64,000 nucleotides of DNA from Ectobius pallidus (GCA_964059195.1 CAXKWD010000005.1:145043686-145107685); one strand, 5' to 3'; shown: positions 1 through 13,308, counted from the first letter of the stretch. Numbers and translations are program-made. Notes: generated by a model from the sequence alone, not told the origin.

Positions 1-2301
1 AGTGTGAAATTCTTTGGACGTGCATAAAATATATCCTATGCCGATTATATTGTTGTTATTTAATTGTAATATGGACCTCGACACTTATATCCGTCGATCT
101 TTTATTGTTGTTATCTCTTTTTAAATCTGGACGTTGTACCAAATAGATCCGGTCACGCTTTTATCTAGGTTAGAATATATTTAATAAGTGTTTTCAAGTG
201 TTTATATTCATAGGGTAAATTAGGTTTTGTATTAATGTTTCATTATTACCTGATGAGGTGAGGTATCTGTGGTCACGATCTAAGATAGCCTACCGTGTGC
301 GAAGGGTGTAGTGTGTGAGAGAGTAAGGAAATATTGTAGTATGAGAAGGATGAATGAAACAGTTGTGCCAGGTATAGGAAATGTCATTCACTCATCAAAA
401 CAAATAGTAGTACTGTGAGAAGGGTGCAAAGTATTCCATGTTACAGAATACGAGTTAGCACAAAGGTCATCGTACTGGGATCCATAACAAACTCTGCTCA
501 CTTACGTCACACTAAGCACTTCATGTCAGGAGTAAAACAGAATTACTCCGTAAATTTGAAATTTTGAATACAAAACATAAATTTCCGTAGAATTCTCTTG
601 GGCATGTGAGACGATTGCTATTTTGCAATTGAATTACTCCACCCATATAATTATAATGAACAAAATAAGTTTATTATATAAACTTATTAATTAGAATAAT
701 AACATAAATATTAATCAATTATAGCTTTGCATTTCTAATAACATTATAGGAATAAGTTAAATTCACTACAATTATCTGAACAAGTTACAGCAGAAATGGA
801 ATAAGAACATAATATTTGCAATATCATGTTCCGGCTGGACTTGTGTGAATATTGAAACGAGACAGATTTCCCGGAACATAAGAATAGGCTTAAGAACTAT
901 ACTAAAGGATCTCAGTGGGGTGTAGGAGACAGTCATTCATCACGAAACTCACTGCTATTGAACTAAAAACGTAGAGAAAGAAGAGCTTACTGGCTCTATT
1001 GAAATTTAAAGACTTAGTAAGTGGGAAAGTTCTTACTCTATGGCGCTTCGGGGAATCTAGCTTCATTTCTGGTTACTGACAGCGTGGGCAAGTACTGCCA
1101 TCCACGTGTATTAGCGTCTATGCTGGGTAAGGAGCATAGCCAATGAAATAAGGGTTTGTATCTGAAGATTCTGATACACAATGTAATTTGCTGTAAACAT
1201 AGCTATTAGGGGCTAACAGAAATACAAGGCGTATTGGACTTTGAACGATGAGAAGTGGGGACACGCAGAAATTGGTAGAGACACTCTCTCGTCTACGCTC
1301 TAAGTGAGTGGAGGCGATCTTCTCAGCATCTAGCTTCCGACTTAATAGAAGTCGGGAAGCTATTAATATTCTTCGGTCAGTAAATGATTTAAGTATCATT
1401 TACTGCAGTATTATTTAAATCTACGAATATATTCAGGTTTGAGGTACGGCTTAATTACAGCTGAGTACCAACTTAAATTCAGTGTGTATCAAACTGTAAG
1501 TACCAGTGAATCAACGACTTTACAAGGCATTCTTGTGAATACGCGAGGTTAGGGAGAAAGACACCTTAATAGCGAAATCCACTCATCTGAAGTCGAAGTT
1601 CACATACGACGAATATTCTACAAAAAGCCTATTAACTGTTCTGTAATTATATTAAAATAAACAACACTCATACCAGTTAACCAGGGAGTTTTAATTGCAT
1701 AAGAATATAAAGTAGACTGTTTCTAAGAGCTATAAATACCCAGATTGTGCCCCCGATGATACTGAAGATAACCTCTGCTCTGACTGTAGCGACACCGTGG
1801 CTGTAATTGGTTTTGCAACCCGCGAACCGTTACAAGGAACACAGGCGTCCTGAAATGGAAAGTGGGTCTGAAATGACCATAAATATCAACGCGGCCAGCG
1901 GAAAATTTATTGGAAATCATCTTCAGTGAAAGTGGGAATTTGAAAGCCAGACATAATCCTGACACATATGGGCTTTTTGTTTTGTTTCTTAAAGATCTCG
2001 CCCGGTCGTTTGTTACGAACACGTGTGATGCACGTGGTACAGCTTGCTTTCTTATTTCGTAAAAAAATGTACACAGACGGCAGAAGAAATGCTGGAAAAG
2101 AATGTAATCTACAATAGCCAAGATAGACTTAGATTAGATATTTTCTTGGTTGGGACAATAGATAGGTATATCATTTCAAATATTTTCGGTCATCATTTTA
2201 AAAAAGGGAGACTTTATTGTAATAAAGTAAAAATTAGTTATCATAGCTTGCTAATATTTATCATAAGTAACCCATAACCGTGTAATGAAAGATGGACCCA
2301 T

Positions 2302-2307
<6 letters not shown>
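1..2307. other. no recognised feature
   Basis: AT-rich sequence with only short ORFs (the longest 132 codons on the minus strand at 1723-2121) that match no family I know and lack coding-like composition. Probably intergenic or intronic. Confidence 0.6.

Positions 2308-2354
<47 letters not shown>
2308..2354 (+). repeat. poly-A tract
   Basis: About 47 bases of A after CCATAAGT. It could be the tail of a retroposed sequence upstream or an A-rich microsatellite. No gene body is recognisable upstream. Confidence 0.8.
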
Positions 2355-2356
<2 letters not shown>

Positions 2357-2479
2357 AATTGAAACGATAGGAAAAGAAAATGGAATACCGAATTATTGGA
2401 TATATAATTCTTCTATGCCTCTGGTCATTGTGTGCCGGAAAGGGATGCAGGACATAGGAAGATTAAGATTAAAACTAAA

Positions 2480-2753
2480 AACTAAACTCCGTGGCGCTAC
2501 ATCCCTGAAGGGAGAAGGCCTACCAACCGCCAGATGGGAGGATTACGGAGCATGTGATCAGCATGCCGACACCCACATCCGTTAATGGTGGTTTCCATGA
2601 CCGAAGCTGCTAATTCTCTATCAATTTGAATCAGGAGGCTGATTGCACCTCGTTCCAGACCTCCCTACCTCAGAAAAATCCGAGAAGGTACCGGGGATCA
2701 AACCCGGGCGGACGGATATATAGTTAGCGACGCTAACCACAAGACCACGCCAG
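2480..2753 (-). mobile_element. tRNA-derived SINE (family A)
   Basis: Read on the minus strand: head GCGTGGTCTTGTGGTTAGCG, box B GGGTTTGATCCCC, then a body ending TTCAGGGATGTAGCGCCACG before an A-rich tail. A plus-strand relative lies at 62561-62793. Confidence 0.75.
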
Positions 2754-3344
2754 CAGTCAAGATTATGATTAAGGGGAAAGAAAATCATGTCTCAGGTCAA
2801 ATTTAAAAAAAAAAAAACTTTTTCCTCGATTCTGCTAAAACGCATTTCTCCATCGCAATATCCTATTCTTGTAACTTAACAATTTTATATGTGTGTTCTG
2901 TTGATTGATTTAATGCATTAGTCATGTCTTCTAATGAGATTTATGTTGTAATAGGGATTGGCATTGCATGTTTCTAGCTAGGTTTACTTATAATTATTAT
3001 CTCTTGATAAGAAACAAAGCAAGGGACGTAGTTTTACGGTCTTGAAGTGTCTGACAAGCAGCTTATGCTACTCATTTGTCGGGAACAGTATAACTGTAAT
3101 TTCAAGGTCTATGGCTCACATCTAAGCATTATTGCAAAACGCTATAATACCCCAAGAAAGTTTTAATTAGATTTGCCAACGTATTACATTACGAGCATTG
3201 AGTTCATTGCCTTTACTTCTTACGAAGATGTAATTAAATATCAAATCCTTCTTATGTTTCTTGAGTCTGGAGTAACCTATTACGTACACACTTATTTTAA
3301 GATGTAATTTGAGAGCTGCTCTAAGTTTATGTCCATAGGAGTTA

Positions 3345-3890
3345 GTTAGTTAGTTAGTTTATTTTCTTACACAGTACAGTGTTTTTCATTAACCTGCTTA
3401 TAAGTTTACATATACTTATAAACTATATTTCTTAAGTTTAACACACACATTTACAAATTAATAATTTACATACAAGTATTCAATATATGTACAATATTTA
3501 AACACGCTACATTTTACTACATTATACATTTTAATATTAGTTGTAGCTCTATTTTTACAGTATATGGAAGATGAATTTTACAAATTGAATGATAAATTTA
3601 AGAATACAGTAGGCTATATACACACTTACAAAGAATAGAGATCACTTATATTATAAACACAGTTTGATAAAAGAAAGGATTTGAGCATTCTCTTAAATGA
3701 AATTTCTGTTTTTTGTGATGTGATATGAGAGGGGAGTGAATTAAATACCTTAGAACATAAGTAGTATGCAGAAGATTCGAATAGATGGGTAGAGTGTTTC
3801 GTCAGTGCTATGCTGTTTTTATGACGGGTGTTGTAAGAGTGGTAGTCAGAATTAACTTTGAACCTTAGGCACTCTTCATATTTTATGATT
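3345..3890 (-). pseudogene. CR1/Jockey-like LINE 3' end with ACTA tail
   Basis: Minus-strand reading gives YHSYNTRHKNSIALTKHST and then AYYLCSKVFNSLPSHI and ISFKRMLKSFLLSNCVY, the typical C-terminus of CR1-like reverse transcriptase ORFs (YNTR, FNSLP). It ends in a tetranucleotide tail seen on the plus strand as (TTAG)n at 3345-3360. 5' truncated. Confidence 0.65.
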
Positions 3891-4099
3891 AACTAAAAAT
3901 GCTATGTCATGTTATTCTCAGGAGGCCTATGTAAAAATCTGTATTTTACTCGAGGACGCTAATTCGTGTATCTGTTGCGTATGATTGATAAAACGCATGT
4001 CTTGTTTTGATAACTTCCCGAGTATGATTCTTGAAAGTTTTATAGTTTATTTTTATTTGTTCTTATGACGTGATATTTTTAAATACTTTGCCATCGAAA

Positions 4100-4575
4100 A
4101 GTTTATCTACTACTTTTTATGTAGGCTGAAAAAAAATAGTTGTATTGTTAATTGTTGCATGTTTTTACGCCCAGTCAGGGGTGCTATTGCTGCAAAAACA
4201 CAAAAATGTCGAGCAACCAGCAGAAAGCGTAGATTGTTGACAGCTACCTGCTCCAAATGTATAGGGCACCACCCCATTACCGCAATGAAGTTGGGCATTA
4301 TTTGATCCAACTTCTGCCTCATCGCTGGATTGGCCAAGCTACTGCTAATGACCTGCAATATCGCAGTTGGCCGTCCAGCTCACCTGACCCTATCCCTATA
4401 TTTCTTAGGGGTAAGTGAAGGATCCTGTCTATGTCCGACCCTGGCACAATATCTGCCAGAGCTACGACGGCTTATTGTTACTGCCATCGAATCCATAGAT
4501 TAAACATGCTGTGGCAAGAGCTTGATTATCACCTGAACATGCGCCGTGTGACAAGGGGGTCCATATTGTATGTTG
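4100..4575 (+). pseudogene. decayed DDE transposase C-terminus (mariner/Tc1-related relic)
   Basis: Plus-strand fragments in shifting frames read APPHYRNEVGHYL, then HRWIGQATANDLQYRSWP, SSPDPIPIFLRGKVKDPVY and LDYHLNMRRVTRGS. These match the conserved end of insect mariner-related transposases (RWIGRATxx, WPPRSPDLTPxDFFLWG, RLDICRVTxG). In-frame stops and at least two frameshifts make it a pseudogene. Terminal repeats were not located. Confidence 0.65.
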
Positions 4576-5981
4576 GATAATCTTTTTAATGTTTGAGCTT
4601 CTTTGCACGACGTAACTAATTAGTGGTACTTACGAATATTGTTTCCGCAATCTGGTTTCTATGAAAACAAAATAAATCTCCGTGCTGTAAAAATTACAAA
4701 AAGCACAAGTGCCGTAAGTAAAATCATCATAATACAAGCCTTTATGGAAGACCGGAACCAAGGCCCCCCAGTTTGTGGCGACTTTAACAGGACAAATATT
4801 CGGTTCCCATAACAACCAACACATGCGAATCACTTTCTGAAATATAACATCCATCTTCAATAGTGTATATACATAATATTTTCAGCTAATATCTCAATTA
4901 ATATATTTAAATTGATATAAATAATCTTCGTTCAAAAAATAGCATGCAATATTCGTTCCGTAAGCGCATAACGGATCTCGGAAACTCTTTCCTCGATCCG
5001 TATGCACCGCTTACGGCACTTGTATCGCAATATACTATTTTCTATCCGTTTTGCCTTACACGTTTTTCTATCATAAATAGTTTCTTAACAAATAATATGC
5101 AATGTAGTTCCATTAATTTAAAAAAAAAAATACATTTCGAAACACTGCGCTGTTGAAATCTTATTAATTACATGTCTTCTGTGTATGAGTAAGAGTCCCA
5201 TCTCACACATTTTAACAGTCTGCGAGAAAAGTTAACGAAAAACTCTCACCCACAAGTTCACAAAGACCTTGACTCCTTTTCGCAACATTTCAGTCTATCG
5301 CAAACAATATTGCAGAAAATAATGTTGTGCGATGTATCATGTAAGTGAAATTACGACCTTGAATGTGTTTCTCATGCGAAGATTTTTGAAGTTCACTCCC
5401 TGTGCCGTGTGACGTAAGGAATTCTGAGAAGTATTATGCAGTAGGCTATATATGCAAAAATATCTTGCAGAGTCGCATGAAACAGGTTGGTGTTCTTCGT
5501 GGAACTTTGCAAGCATACACCCTACACTTAAACCCACGCTGGTTTTCCCCAGTAATTTATAATATCCCGTATCAGGGCAATCCAATATTTGCTTGTATGC
5601 AGAGTTGGCATTTGAATCTGTTGTGCAATCTCACAACAAAAATCGGCGTATACTTGATAAAATGGGCAAAAGTTGACATAGATCTATTATACGTTGAAAT
5701 TTAGACAAGATTTGAAGTTTGTTAATTTGTCCTTGAACATTATTTTGTCCTCATGTTTCACGAAGACCATGGATTCCATCTGTAACAACTATTCTTCACC
5801 TAACGAGTAAACATTTTTGAGTGCACCGTCTTCTTTGTAACTTTCAACGTATTAAGAAGTCGTACGGCTAACTCAGAGGGCTTTTTATAATGTTGAATTA
5901 TTAAATATGGTAGAATTCAGTCCTAATCTGACACTACGACAATGTCAATAGCACTTTTTTGCTCGAAGACATGTTTATTTG
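4576..5981. other. no recognised feature
   Basis: Short ORFs on both strands (up to 100 codons at 5402-5704) without recognisable domains. Bases 4944-5110 contain several TCCG/CGGA words but no clear structure. Confidence 0.5.

Positions 5982-6030
<49 letters not shown>
5982..6030 (+). repeat. (TTA)n microsatellite
   Basis: About 16 uninterrupted TTA/ATT units at the left edge of the minisatellite block. Confidence 0.95.
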
Positions 6031-6109
6031 CACATTACATTACTTCCTTCATCTTTAGTTCATCTTTAGTTCGTCTTTACATCGTCTTGACTTCATCTTT
6101 AATTCATAT

Positions 6110-6765
6110 TGGAAAATGCCCGAAAATCGCAAACAAATTCCAAAAAGCAGCAGAAATGACCAAAAGTCCAAGAAAATACACAAAAAATAAAACCAAATGC
6201 CCAAAAATTCCAATAAAATGTCAAAAATTCCAAGACAGTATCCTAGATTTTAAAGAAAATCCACATTAATCCGAGAAAATGCCCTACAGGTCACAGAAAA
6301 TGCCCTTAAAGTTTGCAGAAAGTGCCCCAAGAGTCCAAGAAAATTCCCAACAAGTCCAAGAAAATGCCCAGAAATTCCAATAAAATGTAAGCAAAACACT
6401 TAAAGGGCCCTAAAAGTTGCTTAAAATGTCCAAATAGTCGCAGAAAACCACCAAGAGGCCAAGAAAATCCCAAAAAATTCCAAGATGTCAAAATTTTAAA
6501 ATGGCTAAAATAGCATAAAATGTCCAAATAGCTGCAGAAAATTCCCGAAAAGGCCAAGGTAATGCCCGAAAATTCTCAGAAATTGCCAAAAATAGCAAAA
6601 ATGCCAAAAAGCAGAAATAATCCTAAAAGGTTGCAGACATGCCCAAAAGGTAGTCAAAATGACCAAAAGGCCAACAAAATGGCCGAAAACCCAAGAAATT
6701 ACCCAAAAAGTCCAAGAAAATATCCAAAATTATTACTATTTCCATTAAAACTATTTCGTCTTTAA
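6110..6765. repeat. degenerate minisatellite, about 20-bp A/C-rich unit
   Basis: Irregular tandem units around AAAATGCCCAAAAGTCCAAG repeat for some 650 bp with much variation. The plus strand is rich in A and C and poor in T. Open frames through it encode Lys/Pro/Ser repeats and are not genes. Confidence 0.8.
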
Positions 6766-7084
6766 AGGCCAATTTACACTCAACAGTGACGTGACCATGG
6801 GGAAGCAGGCACGTGCTTCTACCGGCGAACCTAAAAACTTTCTTCTAGTAAGTTGAGTGGTGTTGTTCAGTTGTTCAGTTTCTTTCTTCGGAATTAAGAT
6901 GAATGATAAAATCTTATTGAACTAGTGCGCAGTTATCCTGTGCTGTATGATCTGTCCAACCACAAGTACATGGACACGAATTTTAGGAATAATATCTAGA
7001 TTATGTGCCGTCACATCACGTTCACCTCACTGTTGTATATAAATGGACTTTTACTTCGTCTTTACTTCATTTTTACTTAACAGT

Positions 7085-7440
7085 AATTATCATTTCTTCA
7101 CCGTTTCTTCCCCGTAACTTCTCAGTGATTTCACCGTGAATACACCGTGACTTGACCATGACTTCACCGTGATAACACCGTGAATACAGTAACATGACCG
7201 TAACTTGACAGTGACTTGACCATGTCTTGACCGTGACTTGACCGTGTCTTCAACGTGTCTTCACCGTGACTTGACCGTGACCTGACCGTGTTTTGACTGT
7301 GTCTTGACGTGTCTTGACCGTAACTTGGCCGTGACTTGGCCGTGACTTCACCGTGTATTGACCGTGACTTGACCGTGAATTCACCGTGACTTGTCAGTGA
7401 CTTCAGCGTGGCTTTGCCGTAACTGTTACTTCACTTTGAA
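7085..7440 (+). repeat. 11-bp minisatellite, unit ACTTGACCGTG
   Basis: About 30 tandem copies of an 11-bp unit (ACTTGACCGTG with variants TCACCGTG, TCTTGACCGTG). A short related block follows at 7640-7705 (CCGTGACTTA). Flanked by CTTCGTCTTTACTTC-type words also seen at 6040-6100. Confidence 0.9.
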
Positions 7441-7710
7441 GCAACAACATGCAGGTTAATAATAATCTATTCGTCTTTCTTAAAAAATCATTATGGCAAC
7501 ATAATTATGAACGAAGATATAATCTAAAATGAACATTTAAAAACACTAAAAGTTAATATTATTTTGTTAAAAAAATTCGCATACTTAGCCACTTCCCGAG
7601 TCTATTTAAGATGGCATATGGCATATGGTAGGTTTGACCGCGACATCTCAGTGACTTCTCACTTATTTATCCGTGACTTATAAGTGACATCCGTGACTTA
7701 TCCGTGAACT

Positions 7711-9834
7711 ACAGTGTTCCAACTCTGTTTCTAATATATCGCTTTGGAAACGTTCTTTACACACCATTAAAGCTCAAAGACACTTGGAACTTTGTAAAGT
7801 GTATGTTTAAACAGGTTTCTTTTATCAATGAAGTGTTTATATATTATAATTTAACAGTTATCTCATTCTTCTTTTGTTTCGTAATCATCTTGAGAAATCA
7901 TTTATTTTCAGGCCAGACATTTCATAGTTTTGAAGAATTTTGATGGACCAGTAAGGACATTTCTTGGAAAATTCTATGAGGACGACGAAGAATATTATAT
8001 TTATAATGACTATTCCACTCATATGCCGCGTGTTTGATATAGTCCAATAACGTTAGCAATTCCTCGGATATAGACCAATCACGTTCGTTTATCTTATAAT
8101 ATCCTCTCTCGGATAGCAAGGATGCAATTTTATCTGATAAAACGTCAGCTCGTTACTGGACACGTAAGGTATCTACGTTCGGTGATTAATACGGCACATG
8201 TTACCATTAAACTGAATGAAAACAGATTATCTAATACAACAAAATAACCTGTTTGGAAATTGAAATAATACAAATGTCCTTTGATTAAAAACGCAATTTC
8301 GATCCGTTGCAAGCCAGATAGTTTGCTTTTATTGCTGTTTGATTTAAGCAACTACCACGACGCTTTCCATCTTGTGATGCGCACTATTGGTAGCATTGGG
8401 AACTCGGATCGATTCATCGAATCGCTTTGTGGACTGTTCATCCATCTAGTATGCCGTAATCTTACAGCTGACAGAATATTGACAAGAAAGTAATTATTTA
8501 AGAAGTTTTATACGTTTCCTCTTTTCCAATGCAAAGCAGCGCTATTACCACGACAACTGACCCAGCCATTTTCCATTTTCTCCTGTTTCATCGGTTGCAT
8601 GATTTCTGGTGTTAGGGGATAATGACCCCTAGACAACATTTTTCAGCTTGGATTGTTATGGGAGGTGGGATCCGTGGGCGTGCGTATCCGCTGTATGATT
8701 GGGGCTGCACGTGGCAGTTTCCAGCATATGTGATCTCTAGGTTCAAAATGTGTATCCAGTCGGACGCGAAACCATTTTTTTTCCTTGTGAAAAGGTGAGA
8801 TCGAGCAAACAGACGTTTTATTGCATCCTTGCCGAGGACTTTTTCCAGGTCTTTCTCAATGAAACAGAGAGAGAGAGAGAGAGAGAGAAAAGTTAAAGAA
8901 ATATGGAGCTAGTAATTATACAATAGACCTATAGTTGTCTTCTTCTTCTTCCTCTCCAAGGTTTGGGAGTTCTGATTCAAATTCTATGGCAAATGAGTGA
9001 CTTATAAATCCGGACTTATAAATAAATTCATTGTGACTAAATTTCTCACTCCCTTAAATGAGTGCAATTTTTTACCCTAGGAAAATGTATACTTATAAAT
9101 TAATAATAATATTAATATACCGTAAATAAAATAATAAGTGCGATGACTGCCTTAATGGGATGCAATATTTTAGCCTTACATTTAGGTGATTTAAATTGCT
9201 ACGATTATTTAACCTTCTCTCAATTTCTATATAAGTTATAGCGAATTCAGAATTCTTAGTTTTGAAATGTTCAAACACCATGTTTCGATTATATTAGTTC
9301 CATTACACCGATTAGAAGTTGGACGGAAAATGCGACTTTGGAATACCCTGAAATAACGTTGCTTTCAAGTAATAACGACTTCTCTATTTAACAATTGCAC
9401 TGTGGGATGGTATAAAGTTGAACATAATCCTTCCTTGGTTGATTACACAATGACGGTTATACAATGAAGTGGATTTGACAACATTGTATTATTGTAAATT
9501 AACTACTCTTCTACCACGTCAGTTTCCGCAGTACTCCATTATATTGTCTGTTGAAAGCAAAAAGTTTACAATATTAAGAGAATAAGTAGGCTATTTTCAT
9601 GACAACTTTTATCTGATGAAAGACTAGAAGATTATTTTATTTCATTTTACTTCTTCCGATATGATGTGTACATCGTTAACCATATGGAATTTTCCAGAGG
9701 ATAATTTAATTCTACACATGATTTTCGAAATGAGAAAAGGTACTAAGGTTTAAGCCGTAAGAAAAGATAGGTAGAAACGTAAACAATACGTTTTACCCAG
9801 TGTTTACCCAATTTGCATTTAGTGTACGAATACA
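7711..9834. other. no recognised gene; one (GA)n tract
   Basis: Short ORFs only. A dinucleotide GA run lies at 8866-8889 and a TTC-rich patch at 8940-8960. No transposon ends found. Confidence 0.5.
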
Positions 9835-10346
9835 TACGAGGGTGAATCGAAAAGTAACGCACAATAATTCTTTTTTACAAAAAGTTTAATTGGTACAATT
9901 ACAAACAAACGCACATATGAAGGGATATGTTTTGTCTATTTTTCTATATAGTCGCCAAGTTTCTCTACACATTTCTCCCATCATGATACCAGTTTCAAAA
10001 TACCCTCTTCATAGAAGTCCGTTCGGATGGAGTAGGCCTATATCCATCTGCGGACTGCTGTTTTCACTTCTGCCTCTGATGCAAAGCGTTTACGGGCCAG
10101 GAATTTCTTCAAGGGCCCAAACAAATGAAAGCCCCATGCAGCCCCATGTTGTTGCAGCTCTTCGTGATAAAATCAACAAATTTGGTTGGGAGGTGCTCCA
10201 GCATCCTCCATACAATCCAGATCTGGCATCGTCGGACATTCATTTGTTTGGTCATGTGTGCATTTGTTTGTAATTGAACCTATTAAACTTTTTGTAAAAA
10301 AAAAAAAATATATATATTGTGCGTTTCTTTTCGATCTACCCTCGTA
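9835..10346. mobile_element. rearranged mariner element with two 3' ends
   Basis: Ends TACGAGGGTGAATCGAAAAG and, reversed, TACGAGGGTAGATCGAAAAG are mariner-type inverted repeats with flanking TA. On the minus strand (about 10130-9900) a decayed transposase C-terminus reads FHLFGPLKKFLARKRFASEA and on to EKCVEKLGDYIEK. On the plus strand (10142-10270) the adjacent upstream piece reads FGWEVLQHPPYNPDLASSDI then HLFG. Outer flanks also match beyond the inverted repeat (TTTGTTTGTAATTG and TTAAACTTTTTGT on both sides), so both arms come from the same 3' end. Not functional. Confidence 0.75.
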
Positions 10347-10663
10347 AATGCTTTGTGCATGTGTAAGTGTAAGTGGAATGGACCCAGTCATAATATTAGG
10401 TAAAGTTTCTAGGAAGAACTAGTAGTATTCTAATTTCTCTACCTAGTCAACTGAAATGTACGTTCGTTATTGGAAGATACTAGGACTTAGTTTATAATCT
10501 CAAAATTTTCAAAATTAAGCATTTGCTGTATGGAAATAATATGTTTATTGATTACTCTACGAATCGTTGCATGAAAACTGCATTTTATGTAGAGAAGTTT
10601 TATTTTTAGACAATCCCAAGGATTAGATAAATTTACTATCTTTCTTTGAACATATTTTACTTC

Positions 10664-10845
10664 CCTGGCTGGTACCAGGAATCAAATCTCGGTGGATGCA
10701 AGTGCAATTTGTGTTTGACAAAATAGGGTCGGGGTCAGTTTTCTCGGGGTTCTTCTGTTCCCCCTGCAATATATCATTTCACCCTTGATCTATTAGGCCT
10801 AATTGTAATGCGATCATTCAGTTGCAATAAATCAATAATCATTTA
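10664..10845 (+). mobile_element. SINE family B, 5'-truncated copy
   Basis: AATCAAATCTCGGTGGATGC, AAAATAGGGTCGGGGTCAGT and TCTCGGGGTTCTTCTGTTCC match the family B body at 16.8 kb. The A-box portion is missing. Confidence 0.65.
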
Positions 10846-10849
10846 AACC

Positions 10850-12109
10850 TTTTTCTTTTTGCTAGGCCTATACTTCAGAGTATTATTCGGATAAAACTTT
10901 CTTATTTACACTTTTCTACATCTTATGTACATAATGGTTTGAATTCACTTTAGAAGATCACACGAAGTGGGTCGAATGAAGAATGGTCGATCCCCTCTGG
11001 AAATCATCAAGAGCCCAATATGCATTCTCTTGTTTACGCTCCTTGTTGTCTCACGATCGTGAAAGCTTGGCACATTATGATGCTCAGACTTTCTCAAAGC
11101 TTACTTACTCATGAAGATAAGTTTTCCTCTGGTCAGAAGTAATAAGACAGAGTATTTTTGACGCCAATAATATTTTTCAGAGTGAACGTATGGAAATTTA
11201 AAAAAATACCTTAACCTCTCCAGGTAGAATTCCGTACTCATTTGTATGACTTGCTGAAACCTCATTAATCATTTCTCATAGTCTGAATTCATGAAATGGT
11301 GCCCAATATGTCCTCTTTTCCTTACTGTTAGGACAAGCATGCTACTAAATCTCTCTGTATAAAAAAGAAATAAAAAAGAAAATTAAGTTACGCGTTTAAA
11401 TGATAATTTGTTAATAATCCTTAAATGCGCGGGATTCAATTTCTCACACAAATTATAAATCAATGCCGGACAGTTTTCACACTGATTAGGCTGAAAGTTT
11501 ATTTTATTGTACCATTTTGTATAAAGTTTACATGAGTTAAACATTTTCTTTAGAGTTATTTTCCATTATTTTATCACAAATTTAAGACAAACTATTATAT
11601 CTTACAGGTACATTATGCAATTAAAAATTTACAGATTTTATGTGTCAGTTTTTAGCAGGGTGTATTAATTTATCAAACAAATTACACGATGTTATATTCT
11701 CATTGCAATTTAAACACGTACCATCTTAGACAAAACTAATATACCGGTATCTTGTAAGACAGGTTAAAATGTTTGTGAACCTATCTGATCATGCGCAATA
11801 CCTGTTTTCTAGGACTTAAAACCTTGCTGCATTTTTTTTATTAAGTTGGTACTTTGCATCACTTTACACCGATAATCCATTTATTCATCATAACTCACCG
11901 TTTCAGTTATCGATATCTGGTATTCCCATCTCATGCGATGTCAGAGTCTGTCAAACGCTAGGAGAATTTAATGAAAAATCAGTAAATTAATTCAAGAAAA
12001 TGCATTTTAGGTGTATCTTTTATTTCTTCTATACTCCAGTATTTGTTAATGTTTTCTAAGTAATTTAGATATTAATTATCAATGTACTATACTTGAAAGT
12101 GTTTTTATA
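10850..12109. other. no recognised feature
   Basis: AT-rich intergenic-like sequence without ORFs above 60 codons and no repeat family seen elsewhere in the window. Confidence 0.5.
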
Positions 12110-12450
12110 TTATACTAGCTGTTGCTCGCAGCTTCGCTGAAATAATCCGCCTATCCCTAATGTTTAATAATTTTGTAAAATTTCTGACTGTAATTGTGAA
12201 AGTGTAAGAATACTTTGTCTCTCCATATAAACTGTTGTACTCTCTATTCCCGCCCCCCAAAGAATTAAGAAATACGTATCTAATTTTTTTTAAGTCAATG
12301 GAACTACTATATAAGGTTTCATGATATAAATTTTAAATTCCTTATGTCTCTTTAGGGGTTGAATTTTGAAAAATCACTTCTTTGTGAGTTTCTACATTAT
12401 GATATAAAGCTACTGATCAGATTTCATATTTAGGCCTATAGCTTCCTTGG
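12110..12450 (+). repeat. interspersed repeat with TAGCTGTTGCTCGC start
   Basis: ACTAGCTGTTGCTCGCAGCT followed by TCGCTGAAATAATCC resembles a common insect interspersed-repeat terminus (consensus roughly CTAGCTGTTGCCCGCGGCTT). The element class is uncertain and the right boundary is a guess. Confidence 0.35.
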
Positions 12451-12589
12451 TTTCGGTTCGGCGATGGTAAATTATGACAAGTCATTATATATAAATAAAT
12501 GATATACCGTATAGATTTTATATTATTTTATTTAAATTAATGTAGTTTAATTTTATGTATGTGTGTATGATTAAAACTGTTTTAATTGT

Positions 12590-12675
12590 AATCGTTTCAG
12601 TGGTAGACCGAAAGAGAAGACAAAATGACATAAGCTCTTTCAGACTAAATAAATAAAGAATAAATAAAATAAAAA
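12590..12675 (+). repeat. LINE-type 3' tail
   Basis: GGTAGACCGAAAGAGAAGAC followed by CTAAATAAATAAAGAATAAA, a CTAAATAAA-type simple tail seen also at 18.6 kb. Only the extreme 3' end is present. Confidence 0.45.
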
Positions 12676-13226
12676 TTTACTTCAAATGTTACATTACTAG
12701 CGCATTATAAACAAGGTTACATAATGCAATACTATTTAACTTTAATGCGTAGTATTACAATCAGAAATTAGTTGTAATTGTGTGTATTATAAGAAACAAT
12801 TACTTTCTCGTGAACAGAATAACTATTATAGCATCTTATTATAACAGATTTCTTTATATCAAGTACTGAGCTTTCCCTTCCGTTTAGAGAAACAATTTTT
12901 TCTGGCTTTTAAATAACTTCGCGTTCACTTATTTAGACAGGCTGATTAGAAAATATTACTGATACATGAAGCTTATATATTTTCCTGCCTCCAGTAAAAT
13001 TACATGTGAACTTTGCCGCATGCAGATAGTAAGTCTGTCATTTATGTTTTACAGGGTTATCATGAGGATGCTCATATTTCCAAGAGCTATTATCTAGGAA
13101 GGAGAATTATAGAATTTCATATGGCTAAATCACAAAAAAACACCCTATCTTCAGGACTCCAGCAGTGGTAAGTTACCATTTTTCAAACAGCATCCTCTTA
13201 TCTATAAATGTACTGGGGACATTGCT

Positions 13227-13308
13227 CTGTAATAATTTATGAATTATTACATCTCTGTAATAATTTATTAATCTCTGTAATAATAATTCTGTAATAATTT
13301 ATTAAGGG
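13227..13308 (+). repeat. short tandem repeat, CTCTGTAATAATTTATTAAT unit
   Basis: Four imperfect units of CTCTGTAATAATTTAT(TA)AT of varying length in succession. Confidence 0.75.

Noticed and set aside
7085..7440. CRISPR-like array
   Set aside because: The 11-bp units are directly tandem with no spacers, in a eukaryotic genome. It is a minisatellite.
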